64,000 nucleotides of DNA from Glutamicibacter sp. PS. Lineage in GTDB: Bacteria; Actinomycetota; Actinomycetes; Actinomycetales; Micrococcaceae. Positions 1-8,954 of the stretch are shown piece after piece (the stretch's first letter is position 1; every line of letters begins with the position of its first letter). Where the stretch lies: positions 558,001 to 622,000 of the forward strand of contig JANCMB010000001.1 in NCBI GenBank assembly GCA_031317595.1, written 5' to 3'. The position numbers were made by a program, and so were the translations under genes. The notes beneath the pieces are model-generated. The model was not told where the DNA came from and did not search any database. It was given only the letters and a program-made list of their open reading frames with translations.

Positions 1-567
1 CGGATGGACACCTCGGTGGGGCCCACCGCGGAAGACCTAGTCAATGACCTTGAGCAGGCCGAGCTGCAGCGAATCATCCGACAGTGGGGCGAAGAAAAAT
101 TCGCAGGTCGGATCGCACGAGCGATAGTCGAAGCACGCGCCAGCGAACGGATCGTTACCACCGCGCAATTGGTGGAGGTCATTCGCGCCGTCGTTCCAGC
201 CGCCGCAGCCCGTAACTCCGGGCACCCGGCTAAACGCACCTTTCAAGCACTTCGGATCGCCGTCAATGAAGAGCTCGATGTGCTGGAAGAAGCAATTCCG
301 GCGGCCATGGGAGTGCTAAATGTCGGCGGGCGTGTGGTGGTCATGAGCTATCACTCGCTGGAGGACAAGATCACCAAACGTCACTTCGTGCAGGGATCGA
401 CGTCATCGGCCCCTCCGGGTTTCCCGGTGGAGCTCGAAGAACATAGGGCCGAATTCAAGGTCTTGACCAAGGGAACCGAAAAGCCCAGCGATGCAGAAAT
501 CGCTGAGAATTCACGTGCAGCATCGGCCCGCTTGCGAGCGGTGGAACGCGTACTGAAGAGGAGCTAG
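1..567 (+). CDS. rsmH: 16S rRNA (cytosine1402-N4)-methyltransferase RsmH, 5'-truncated by window edge
   Basis: Only the C-terminal 188 residues are present; the frame is open from base 1, so the start lies outside the window. RsmH (MraW) uses SAM to methylate C1402 of 16S rRNA in the ribosomal P site and is normally an early gene of the dcw cluster. Visible family features are the [14 protein letters not shown] segment, the [20 protein letters not shown] region and [18 protein letters not shown]. It is followed one base later by the FtsL-like gene, which supports co-transcription. Identification is firm from both sequence and context. Confidence 0.95.
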   Translation, partial: RMDTSVGPTAEDLVNDLEQAELQRIIRQWGEEKFAGRIARAIVEARASERIVTTAQLVEVIRAVVPAAAARNSGHPAKRTFQALRIAVNEELDVLEEAIPAAMGVLNVGGRVVVMSYHSLEDKITKRHFVQGSTSSAPPGFPVELEEHRAEFKVLTKGTEKPSDAEIAENSRAASARLRAVERVLKRS

Positions 568-568
568 C

Positions 569-1324
569 ATGACTCAACGAGCACCACGCCGTATTCAGAA
601 GTCTGCCTTCCCGGGCACCGCACCGGTTGTGGAGGGCAGCGCTGCTCGTGCCGCGCGCCCCGAACCTGTTCCGGCTGCCGACTTACAGTTCGCTGAGACC
701 AAAAGACGCGTCACGCTGTCTTTGGTGCCGAAACTCGACCAGAATAATCGGCGCTCGTTAATCGTCATGTTCTCCATATTGGTGGCCTTGGCCGTTGCCG
801 TGGTGGTGACTCTGGTGCTGCTCAACACAACGGTGGCGCAGCGACAGTACGAAATTGTCTCGCTCCGCGGTCAGGAGCGTGCCCTCTCGCAAGAGAATCA
901 GGCGTTGCTGAAAGAAGCGCAGTCGTTGTCCGCGCCACAGGCGCTTGCCAAAGAGGCTAAGGAACTGGGGCTGGTGGCTCCCGGCGCGCCGGGCCTAGTG
1001 AACCTTGATCAGAACAAGATCTCACGGGAGGCCAAGGCTGCGACGAAGCCCGAAGACGGCACCAAGTACGTCAATCTTCCGCTTCCCGGTGAGGCGCTGA
1101 AGGCCAAGGCCGAAGCCAAGGAAAAGGAACTGGCCGCTAAGAAGGAGGCCGAGGCCAAGGCCGAAGCCGACGCGAAGGCCGCCGCCAAGGGGAGCGAAGA
1201 GAAGGCTAAGGCCTCAAAGGCCGCTACCGAGCGAGCACAGAAAGATGGCCGTCCGGTATTTACCGAGGGCGAGCTCAACGGCGGCACGATTCCGGCCCCG
1301 AGCTTGAGCACACCGACCTCCTAG
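569..1324 (+). CDS. ftsL: FtsL-like septum formation protein with long charged tail
   Basis: A 251-residue bitopic membrane protein in the ftsL position of the dcw cluster, between rsmH and ftsI. It has a cytoplasmic N-terminus of about 63 residues, one transmembrane segment (about 64-86), and then a heptad-rich stretch (about 90-135, QENQALLKEAQSL) typical of the FtsL/DivIC coiled coil that joins FtsB and FtsQ in the divisome. The last third (about 175-235) is unusually rich in Lys, Ala and Glu and is low complexity. FtsL proteins diverge fast, so the call rests mainly on topology and position. The ATG lies one base after the rsmH stop. Confidence 0.8.
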   Translation: MTQRAPRRIQKSAFPGTAPVVEGSAARAARPEPVPAADLQFAETKRRVTLSLVPKLDQNNRRSLIVMFSILVALAVAVVVTLVLLNTTVAQRQYEIVSLRGQERALSQENQALLKEAQSLSAPQALAKEAKELGLVAPGAPGLVNLDQNKISREAKAATKPEDGTKYVNLPLPGEALKAKAEAKEKELAAKKEAEAKAEADAKAAAKGSEEKAKASKAATERAQKDGRPVFTEGELNGGTIPAPSLSTPTS

Positions 1325-1397
1325 AATTGGCGCGTATCATTCAGTGACAGCGCTTGATCGAGCTTCATCAGACCAATGCTGACGGGAATGGGCACCA

Positions 1398-3215
1398 GTG
1401 ATTTCTACCGCATCGACCACCGCCAAGAAACGTATGAGGGTTGTCCTCATCCTCTCGCTGGCGGCCCTTTTGGCTATTGCCGGCCGTCTCTTCTGGATTC
1501 AAGGCATTAATGCCGCGACTGTCGCTGAAAAAGCACAGCAGGTGCGCCAACGTGAAGAGGTCATAACCCCCACCCGTGGGTCTATTCTGGATCGAAATGG
1601 CACCACCCTGGCGGTGAGCGTTGACCGCTACGATCTGGTCATTGACCAGCGCGCACAGGAAGATGCGGTCACCCGTAAGAAGCGCGATGGTTCGAATGGG
1701 CGCGAGAAGGTTAGCTGGGACCAGGCCATCAAAGAACTCGCCGAACTGTTGAACCAGGATCCAGAAGACCTGAAGAAGCTGGTGCGTCCGCAGGGCGATG
1801 CCAAACCTAAGGGGTATGTCATTCTGGCCAAGGGTGTGACCCCGGAGGTCAAAAATGAGGTCATGGAGGTCGGCATTCCCCGGTTGAATGCCCTTCTACG
1901 TAGCGAGCGCCAATATCCGCAGGGCGTCATTGCCGGACCATTGCTCGGTTTTGTGCGCAATTCGGAGGATCAGACCTCGCTGGTCGGTGCCGAAGGCCTG
2001 GAACTCAGCCAGGAAGAGCACCTGCGCGGTACCGACGGTCGCCGCAAGTATGAGGTCGGCGCTGATGGTGTGCGCATCCCAATTACCGATATTGAGGAGA
2101 CTCCTGCGGTCAACGGGCAGGATGTTCAGCTGACGATTGACTCCGACATTAACTACATCGCCCAGCGCGAAGCGGAGAAGAAGCAGAAGCAGTTTAGTGC
2201 CGAGTGGGTTTCGGTGGTGGTTATGGAGGTCAAGACGGGCAAGGTTTTGGCCATCGGTGACTCCGCACAGCTGGACCCAAATGACCCGGGGGCCACCGAG
2301 CCGGAGTTCCGCCGCTCGACCTCGATTACGCGAGCCTTTGAACCGGGCTCGACCGGTAAGGCACCGATCTTTGCCGCGGCCATCGATGCCGGCGTGGTGT
2401 CGCCGCTGGACGAGATGCGTGTACCGCACCAAAAAACCTTCACCAAGGAAACGATCCACGACTCCTTGCCGCACTCGACCTACGATATGACCGTGGCCGG
2501 CATCTTCGCCCGTTCCTACAACACCGGCACCGTGATGGTGGGTAATAAGCTCAGCAAACAGCAGCGCTACGACTACATGCGTGCATTCGGGTTGGGCGAA
2601 TCGATCCAAATGGGTCTGAACGGTGCTAGCGCGGGGCAGCTTGCCGCGCCGGATACCTGGGATCGTCGTCAGCAGTACACCACCATGTTCGGTCAGGGCT
2701 ATTCGCAGACCGTGCTGCATACCGCTTCGATCTTCCAAGCGCTGGCCAATGGTGGGGTGCGGATCGCCCCGAGCCTGATCGATCACTATGTGGATGCCGA
2801 TGGCAACGCCATCGAACGTGAGAAGCCAGAGCAGCGCCGGGTGGTTAAGAAGAAGACCGCCGACGAGATGCTCAAGCTCATGGAGTCCGTCGTGGACTCC
2901 GGCACTGGCGGTAAAATGAGGATTCCGGGTTACCGCGTCGGCGGCAAAACCGGTACCGGACAGGCGGCCGGTCCCAGCGGTGGATACGACGGTTACACCT
3001 ACTCCTTTGCTGGCGTCGCCCCATTGGAAGACCCGCAGTTTGTTGTGGTGGCCACGATGTACCGCCCACAGGGTAGCTGGAAAGAATTCTCGGTGGCCGA
3101 CACGTTCACCGAAGTTATGGAGCACACATTGAACACATTCGATGTGCCGCCGAGCTCAACGAAGTCGGAGGCCTACAAGGTCTTCGTCGGTAAGGATCAG
3201 AAGAAGCCTTGGTAG
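1398..3215 (+). CDS. ftsI: Septal penicillin-binding protein 2 / transpeptidase FtsI
   Basis: A class B PBP that cross-links septal peptidoglycan. It has a short cytoplasmic start, one membrane anchor (about residues 14-36), the TPRGSILDRNG motif of the dimerisation domain, and a transpeptidase domain with the three penicilloyl-transferase motifs: S318-T-G-K321 (active-site serine), S373-Y-N375 and K517-T-G519. The 605-residue length is usual. The start is GTG, 73 bases after the FtsL-like gene. The 3' end overlaps the murE start by 7 bases if the TTG start of murE is used. Confidence 0.96.
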   Translation: MISTASTTAKKRMRVVLILSLAALLAIAGRLFWIQGINAATVAEKAQQVRQREEVITPTRGSILDRNGTTLAVSVDRYDLVIDQRAQEDAVTRKKRDGSNGREKVSWDQAIKELAELLNQDPEDLKKLVRPQGDAKPKGYVILAKGVTPEVKNEVMEVGIPRLNALLRSERQYPQGVIAGPLLGFVRNSEDQTSLVGAEGLELSQEEHLRGTDGRRKYEVGADGVRIPITDIEETPAVNGQDVQLTIDSDINYIAQREAEKKQKQFSAEWVSVVVMEVKTGKVLAIGDSAQLDPNDPGATEPEFRRSTSITRAFEPGSTGKAPIFAAAIDAGVVSPLDEMRVPHQKTFTKETIHDSLPHSTYDMTVAGIFARSYNTGTVMVGNKLSKQQRYDYMRAFGLGESIQMGLNGASAGQLAAPDTWDRRQQYTTMFGQGYSQTVLHTASIFQALANGGVRIAPSLIDHYVDADGNAIEREKPEQRRVVKKKTADEMLKLMESVVDSGTGGKMRIPGYRVGGKTGTGQAAGPSGGYDGYTYSFAGVAPLEDPQFVVVATMYRPQGSWKEFSVADTFTEVMEHTLNTFDVPPSSTKSEAYKVFVGKDQKKPW

Positions 3216-4810
3216 AAAAGGACCTGCGCTCGCCCCGCGAGCTCGAACAGCTCATGCGACCGGCGGCGACGCCCGGTATTACCTTTGCCGAGCTTTGCAG
3301 CAGACTGGAGGTCGGCTCACGCTCCGAGAACCAGAACGCATCGGTGCAACTAAGCGGTGTGAGCATGAATCCGCAACTGGTTCTGCCCGGCGATCTGTTT
3401 CTGGCCATCGCCGGGGCGAACCGACACGGCACAGAGTTCGCCGCTACCGCCCTGGACCACGGTGCCGTCGCGATCCTTACCGACCAGGCAGGCTATGACA
3501 TCCTCGGGCCCGCCGTCGAGGTACCGGTGGCCATCACCGAGAATGTACGGGCGCTGGCCGGCCCCGCGGCCCGGATGATCTACGGCACCACGGATGGGGC
3601 GCCAGAGCTTTTCGGCGTCACCGGAACGAACGGCAAAACCACCACCACCTTCATGATCCAGTCCTTGCTGGAGGCGCTCTCGCGGCCCTGTGGCATCGTG
3701 GGGACCATCGAAATCTCGGCGCGCGGGCAGATCATCCCGTCGGTGCTGACTACTCCTGAGGCTACGCAACTGCATGCGATCGTCGCCAATATGGAGCAAC
3801 AAGGCGTCGGGCATATCGCCATGGAGGTTTCGAGCCACTCGCTGTCCTATGGTCGTGTCGACGGGCTGCGCTTCGCCGTGGCCGGCTACACGAACCTGAC
3901 GCAGGATCATCTGGATCTCCACGGCTCCATGGAGGAGTACTTCGCCACGAAGGCGGCGCTGTTTACCGCCCAACGCGCCCAGCGCGCCGTGGTGATGGTG
4001 GACGATGAGTATGGGCAACGTCTTGCCGAGAACGCCGAAATTCCGACGTTGTCGTTGAGCCTGGATGCACACCACCCGACGGCCCAGTGGCGCGTGCAGG
4101 ATGTCACCGTCGAGAAACTCGGGCACCGCTTCGTGCTGCGCAACCGGCAGGGTGCCGAACTGCGAGCCCACACGGCATTACCTGCCATGTTTAATGTGGC
4201 CAACGCGGCCCTCGCGGTGCTGATGGTGCATGCCTCGGGCGTCGCGCTCGAGGACCTGCAGGCAGCATTGGACGTCCACGATCCGCTCTCTGTGGCCGTG
4301 CCGGGACGGATGCAGGTCATCGGTCATGAACCGGTGGCCGTCGTGGACTTTGCGCACAACTCCGATGCCTTGGTGAAGGCACTGGAGTCCATGCGGCCGG
4401 GCCCCGGCGGGCGTCGAATCGTTGTCTTTGGGGCGACCGGTGAGCGCGATAAGACCAAACGACCCGATATGGGGCGAGTGGCGGCCGAGCATGCCGACAT
4501 TGTGATTGTCACCGACGACGATCCTCACGGGGAAGACCCCGCGCCGATTCGCGAGCAGGTGGCCGCCGGTGCCCGGCAGGCCATTGCCGCCTCCGGTCGT
4601 GCCGTCCAGCTGCTCAACGTCGCACCTCGCGCGGCGGCCATCGATAAGGCCGTGGAATTGGCCGGTGTGGCAGACGCTATTTTGATTGCCGGGCGCGGAC
4701 ATGAAGTCAGTCAGGAAGTCGCCGGCGTCGATCTGGAACTTGATGACCGCACCGAGCTGTCCGCGGCATTGACACGCCGCGGTTTTGTGACCGTCGCGAC
4801 CCATGCCTAA
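3209..4810 (+). CDS. murE: UDP-MurNAc-L-Ala-D-Glu ligase MurE, probably L-lysine-adding
   Basis: Adds the third amino acid of the peptidoglycan stem peptide in the cytoplasm using ATP. The P-loop GTNGKTT (about residues 139-145), a Mur central domain and a ligase C-terminal domain are visible. The family specificity loop reads D437-D-P-H440 instead of the DNPR found in meso-diaminopimelate ligases; loss of that arginine fits an L-lysine ligase, as expected for Micrococcaceae, but the substrate is inferred. The start taken is TTG, overlapping the end of ftsI with purine-rich sequence upstream; an internal ATG at 3254-3256 is the alternative. Confidence 0.93.
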   Translation: MVEKDLRSPRELEQLMRPAATPGITFAELCSRLEVGSRSENQNASVQLSGVSMNPQLVLPGDLFLAIAGANRHGTEFAATALDHGAVAILTDQAGYDILGPAVEVPVAITENVRALAGPAARMIYGTTDGAPELFGVTGTNGKTTTTFMIQSLLEALSRPCGIVGTIEISARGQIIPSVLTTPEATQLHAIVANMEQQGVGHIAMEVSSHSLSYGRVDGLRFAVAGYTNLTQDHLDLHGSMEEYFATKAALFTAQRAQRAVVMVDDEYGQRLAENAEIPTLSLSLDAHHPTAQWRVQDVTVEKLGHRFVLRNRQGAELRAHTALPAMFNVANAALAVLMVHASGVALEDLQAALDVHDPLSVAVPGRMQVIGHEPVAVVDFAHNSDALVKALESMRPGPGGRRIVVFGATGERDKTKRPDMGRVAAEHADIVIVTDDDPHGEDPAPIREQVAAGARQAIAASGRAVQLLNVAPRAAAIDKAVELAGVADAILIAGRGHEVSQEVAGVDLELDDRTELSAALTRRGFVTVATHA

Positions 4811-4851
4811 CCCCGGGTTCTGCGCCCGTCGAGTGTAAAGTCCTAAGTGCC

Positions 4852-6306
4852 ATGATTGAACTGTCTTTAAACGAGCTGATCGCGATTACCGGAGGCCGGG
4901 CCACCCGTTCCGCCGTCGGTGACATCGCTGTTTCCGCCGTCACCACCGATTCGCGCGAAGTAGTACCCGGCGGCCTTTTTGTGGCCAAGCCCGGTGAGTT
5001 CTCCGACGGGCATGCCTTCATCGATCAGGCGTTGAACGCCGGGGCCGTGCTAGCCCTTGCCGAGCGCGAAACCTACGACGACTCGCGGGCCGTTCACCCG
5101 GCGATCATCGTCCCCGACGCGGTGGAAGCCATGGGTCAGATCGCCGCGCATATCGTGCGACACCTCAAGGCCACCAATGGCGCGACGGTCATTGGCATTA
5201 CTGGTTCGGCGGGCAAAACCACGACCAAAGACTTGCTCGCGGGCATCCTCAGCGCCGAGGCGCCGACCGTCTCACCGATCGGTTCCTATAACGGCGAGGT
5301 CGGAGTGCCGCTGACGGTCTTCCAGGCCACCGCGGACACCAAGTACCTGGTGATTGAGATGGGCGCCACCGGTATCGGACACCTGAACTACCTCTGCGAT
5401 ATGGTCCACCCGCAGATCGGCGTGGTGCTCTGCGTGGGTACGGCTCACGCCGGCGAATTCGGGGGCGTTGACAATATCGAGCGCGCCAAGGGGGAGCTGG
5501 TGGAGTCCCTCGAGGCTACGGGCACCGCCCTGCTGAATGCCGATGACCCACGCGTGGCCCGGATGGCCTCGCGGGCCACGGCCCAGGTCCGGTATTTCGG
5601 GCAGGAACCAGCCGATCCAGAGGCACAGCCCGGAGCCGTCTGGGCCCGTGAGGTTCAGGTCAACACCGCCGGCCAACCGGAACTGACATTGGTTTTCGCC
5701 GACGGTAGCACGCACAGGATTACCAGCGGCCTACTGGGTCGGCACCACGTAAGCAACATTCTGGCCGCCGCCTCGGCCGCCCAAGCCGTCGGGGTCGAAC
5801 CGGGCCGGATCGCCGCAGCCCTGCACGGGCGGGGTGCCGGTAGCCGCTGGCGCATGGAACGTATTGAGCGTCCCGATGGCGTGAGCATCATTAACGATGC
5901 GTATAACGCCAACCCGGACTCGATGCGCGCGGCCCTGGTCACGCTGGCCGAACTGGGCCGCGGGGACGGCACGCAGCCGGCGCGACGGACCTGGGCGGTG
6001 CTCGGGGAGATGCGCGAACTCGGCGAAGACTCGGTGCACGAACACGATTTACTCGGGCGTATGGCGGTACGGCTGAATATCGCTAAGCTCGTTATTATTG
6101 GTTCCGGAGCGAAAGCCGCGTATAACTCGGCCGTGCTCGAGGGCAGCTGGGGCGACGAAGCGCATTATGTGGAGACGCTCGAGGAAGCGCGGACGCTGCT
6201 GGACGAGCAGCTACGCGCCGGCGACATAGTTTTGTTCAAGTCCTCCAACGGGGCGGGACTTCGATTTCTAGGCGACGAGGTCGCGGCAGCTGTGAGGGAA
6301 GGTTAG
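4852..6306 (+). CDS. murF: UDP-MurNAc-tripeptide--D-Ala-D-Ala ligase MurF
   Basis: Joins D-Ala-D-Ala to the UDP-MurNAc-tripeptide, the last cytoplasmic stem-peptide step. It shows the MurF P-loop GITGSAGKTTTKDLL near residues 114-125, a central domain with NADDPRV-type nucleotide contacts, and the INDAYNANPDSM motif of the C-terminal domain. The 484-residue length is normal. It is separated from murE by 41 bases that include a TAAAGT hexamer, so a minor internal promoter is possible. No ddl gene is present in this cluster. Confidence 0.96.
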   Translation: MIELSLNELIAITGGRATRSAVGDIAVSAVTTDSREVVPGGLFVAKPGEFSDGHAFIDQALNAGAVLALAERETYDDSRAVHPAIIVPDAVEAMGQIAAHIVRHLKATNGATVIGITGSAGKTTTKDLLAGILSAEAPTVSPIGSYNGEVGVPLTVFQATADTKYLVIEMGATGIGHLNYLCDMVHPQIGVVLCVGTAHAGEFGGVDNIERAKGELVESLEATGTALLNADDPRVARMASRATAQVRYFGQEPADPEAQPGAVWAREVQVNTAGQPELTLVFADGSTHRITSGLLGRHHVSNILAAASAAQAVGVEPGRIAAALHGRGAGSRWRMERIERPDGVSIINDAYNANPDSMRAALVTLAELGRGDGTQPARRTWAVLGEMRELGEDSVHEHDLLGRMAVRLNIAKLVIIGSGAKAAYNSAVLEGSWGDEAHYVETLEEARTLLDEQLRAGDIVLFKSSNGAGLRFLGDEVAAAVREG

Positions 6307-6308
6307 AC

Positions 6309-7412
6309 ATGATCGCATTGATACTGGGGGCGGGGATCGCCCTCGTGTTGACCATGCTGACGATGCCGTTTTATATTCGGCTGCTGACCAAGAAGCAGTA
6401 CGGTCAGGTGGTACGCGACGACGGCCCGAATTCACACTCCGTGAAATCCGGAACGCCCACCATGGGCGGTGTGGTCATCGTGCTTTCGGTGATCGTTAGC
6501 TACTTCGCCACGCACGGGATCCTGACCCTCATGGGGCGCACCAGCACCGGCATTACCGCCAGTGGTCTGTTGGTCTTGCTGCTCTTCGCAGGCATGGGAC
6601 TGGTCGGATTCCTCGATGACTTTATCAAGATCGCCATGAAGCGCTCCCTGGGCTTGCGCGCCTGGCAGAAGATCGTGCTGCAGGCCGTGGTGGGCATCAG
6701 CTTCGGTGTCCTGGCCCTGCAATTTCCCAATCACGACGGGTTGACCCCGGCCTCTACGGCCATTTCGGTGCTCCGCGATACCAACATTGATCTGGCCTTC
6801 GCCGGACCCCTGATCGGGTTGCTGCTCTTTGTGATCTGGTCGAATTTCATTGTCACCGCGGCTACCAACGGTGTGAATCTCACCGATGGGCTGGACGGGT
6901 TGGCCGCCGGCGCCTCAATTATGGTCTTTGGCGCGTACACGCTGATCGGCATTTGGCAGCAGAACCAAGCCTGCGGCACGGCCAATGCTCTCGAGGTGTG
7001 CTACACCGTGCGTGACCCGCAGGATCTGGCCCTGCTCAGCGCCACGATCTCCGGCGCGTTGGTCGCCTTCCTCTGGTGGAACGCTAAGCCGGCCAAGATT
7101 TTCATGGGCGACACCGGGTCGCTAGCCATCGGCGGTGCCGTGGCAGCCATGGCGATTCTGTCGCGTACCGAACTGCTGCTCGTGGTGATCGCGGGTCTGT
7201 TCGTCATCATTTCGGCCTCGGTGATCATCCAGGTCGGTTACTTCAAACTCTCCGGCGGCAAGCGCGTCTTCCGTATGGCGCCGTTGCAGCACCACTTCGA
7301 ACTCGCCGGGTGGAGCGAAGAGAACGTCGTGGTTCGCTTCTGGATTTTGGCCGGCCTCTTTGTCGCCGCCGGTCTCGGTATTTTCTATTCTGAATGGGTT
7401 GTCGCACTGTGA
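6309..7412 (+). CDS. mraY: Phospho-N-acetylmuramoyl-pentapeptide transferase MraY
   Basis: Integral membrane enzyme that moves phospho-MurNAc-pentapeptide onto undecaprenyl phosphate to form lipid I. It is 367 residues with about ten membrane segments. Conserved signatures are present: GTPTMGG near the N-terminus, GFLDDFIK (catalytic DD), NGVNLTDGLDGLAAG and FMGDTGSLAIGG, with RMAPLQHHFE near the end. The start codon lies 2 bases after the murF stop. The stop overlaps the murD GTG start as GTGA. Confidence 0.97.
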   Translation: MIALILGAGIALVLTMLTMPFYIRLLTKKQYGQVVRDDGPNSHSVKSGTPTMGGVVIVLSVIVSYFATHGILTLMGRTSTGITASGLLVLLLFAGMGLVGFLDDFIKIAMKRSLGLRAWQKIVLQAVVGISFGVLALQFPNHDGLTPASTAISVLRDTNIDLAFAGPLIGLLLFVIWSNFIVTAATNGVNLTDGLDGLAAGASIMVFGAYTLIGIWQQNQACGTANALEVCYTVRDPQDLALLSATISGALVAFLWWNAKPAKIFMGDTGSLAIGGAVAAMAILSRTELLLVVIAGLFVIISASVIIQVGYFKLSGGKRVFRMAPLQHHFELAGWSEENVVVRFWILAGLFVAAGLGIFYSEWVVAL

Positions 7413-8926
7413 GTGAAAAGTTCTCGGAGCTAACGAGCTGGGACGCTGACTGGGCTGGGCTACGCGTCGTCGTGGCCGGTCTGGGCCTAAGCGGTTTCTC
7501 GGCCGCCGATACCCTCATCGAGCTGGGTGCGGTCGTCACCGTCATCGACGGCCGGGACGACGAATTGAATCAGCAGCGTGCCAGCACCCTGAAGATCGTC
7601 GGTGCCCACGAGGTGCTACTTGGCGAGCAGCACGTCGAACGTCTGCCATTGGTCGAGGGCCAACAGCCCGAACTCTTGCTGGTATCCCCGGGGTGGAACC
7701 CCCGTCATCCGGTGCTCGTCGAGGCGCAAGCGGCCGGTATTGAGCTGTGGTCCGACGTCGAACTGGCCTGGCGAGTGCAGCGGCGTGAAGGGCGTACCGC
7801 ACCGCAGTGGCTGGCCATTACCGGCACCAACGGCAAAACCACCACGGTAGGTATGACTGAGTCGATCCTGCAGGCGGCCGGGCTGAAGGCCATTGCCGTT
7901 GGCAACGTCGGAACCCCGATTCTCGATGCGGTCCGCGACCCGGTGGACTATGAGGTGTTCGCCGTGGAGCTCTCAAGCTTCCAGCTGCACTACACGCACA
8001 CTATTTCCCCCTTGGCCTCCGTGGTGTTGAACCTGGCCGAGGACCACGTGGACTGGCACGGTGACTTCGAGGGGTACCGCGCCGATAAGGCCAAGATTTA
8101 CGAGCGCACGCAGAAGGCTGCGATCTTCAATGCGCAGGCCCCCGAGACCATCACCATGGTTGAAAACGCCGACGTGGTCGAGGGTTGCCGTGCCATTGGG
8201 TTCACCACCGACTCGCCTGCCGTGTCCATGGTCGGGGTAGTCGAGAACCTGCTGGTGGACCGCGCGTTCATCGCCGAACGACGTAGTCAGGCACTGGAGC
8301 TCGTGGCACTGAAGGAAATCGGCGAGATCGTTCCACGTCATACCGCGGCGAATGCTGCGGCCGCCGCGGCCCTGACCCGCGCCTACGGAGTCTCTGCGGA
8401 AGCGGTGGCCGACGGGTTGCGTGGTTTCGACGCAGGTGATCACCGAATCCAGGCGGTGGCGCGACGCGACGATATTCTCTGGGTCAACGACTCGAAAGCC
8501 ACCAACCCGCACGCAGCGAACGCCTCATTGGCCGCGTTCAGCAAGGTGGTCTGGATCGCCGGTGGCCTGTCCAAGGGCGTGGACTACGACGAGCTGGTGG
8601 CCGAGCACGCCCACCGGCTGCGCAGCGTCTTGCTCATCGGCACCGACAACGATTCGTTGCGTGAGGCCTTGGCCCGGCACGCCGCCGATGTTCCGGTGCA
8701 CGATGTCACCGCCCAGGTAAGCGATTCGGGCTCAACGGCCAGCGGACCACAGGTGATGACGCGTGCGGTGCGCGCCGCGGCGGGTATCGCCGAAGCCGGC
8801 GACACGGTACTCATGGCACCTGCAGCCGCTTCCATGGATCAATTCAGCTCCTATGCACAGCGTGGCAACGCCTTCATCAGCGCGGTCAGTGATCTGATGG
8901 ATGAAGGCGCTGGAAACGGCAACTAA
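7409..8926 (+). CDS. murD: UDP-MurNAc-L-alanine--D-glutamate ligase MurD
   Basis: ATP-dependent addition of D-Glu to UDP-MurNAc-L-Ala. The P-loop ITGTNGKTTT (about residues 136-145) and the ligase signature DSKATNPHAA are visible. I chose the GTG at 7409 (MSEKFSELT...) because it gives a 4-base GTGA overlap with the mraY stop; an in-frame ATG at 7394 would add five residues read out of mraY. The resulting 505 residues is slightly long for MurD, which is common in actinobacteria. Confidence 0.95.
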   Translation: MSEKFSELTSWDADWAGLRVVVAGLGLSGFSAADTLIELGAVVTVIDGRDDELNQQRASTLKIVGAHEVLLGEQHVERLPLVEGQQPELLLVSPGWNPRHPVLVEAQAAGIELWSDVELAWRVQRREGRTAPQWLAITGTNGKTTTVGMTESILQAAGLKAIAVGNVGTPILDAVRDPVDYEVFAVELSSFQLHYTHTISPLASVVLNLAEDHVDWHGDFEGYRADKAKIYERTQKAAIFNAQAPETITMVENADVVEGCRAIGFTTDSPAVSMVGVVENLLVDRAFIAERRSQALELVALKEIGEIVPRHTAANAAAAAALTRAYGVSAEAVADGLRGFDAGDHRIQAVARRDDILWVNDSKATNPHAANASLAAFSKVVWIAGGLSKGVDYDELVAEHAHRLRSVLLIGTDNDSLREALARHAADVPVHDVTAQVSDSGSTASGPQVMTRAVRAAAGIAEAGDTVLMAPAAASMDQFSSYAQRGNAFISAVSDLMDEGAGNGN

Positions 8927-8954
8927 GCACAACGAACGAGGACGGGAGGCACCG

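Noticed and set aside
1896-3125. A 409-codon open frame on the minus strand opposite ftsI
   Set aside because: It is the mirror of a clearly conserved gene in GC-rich DNA; the translation (rich in His, Gly and Arg) looks like an antisense artefact.
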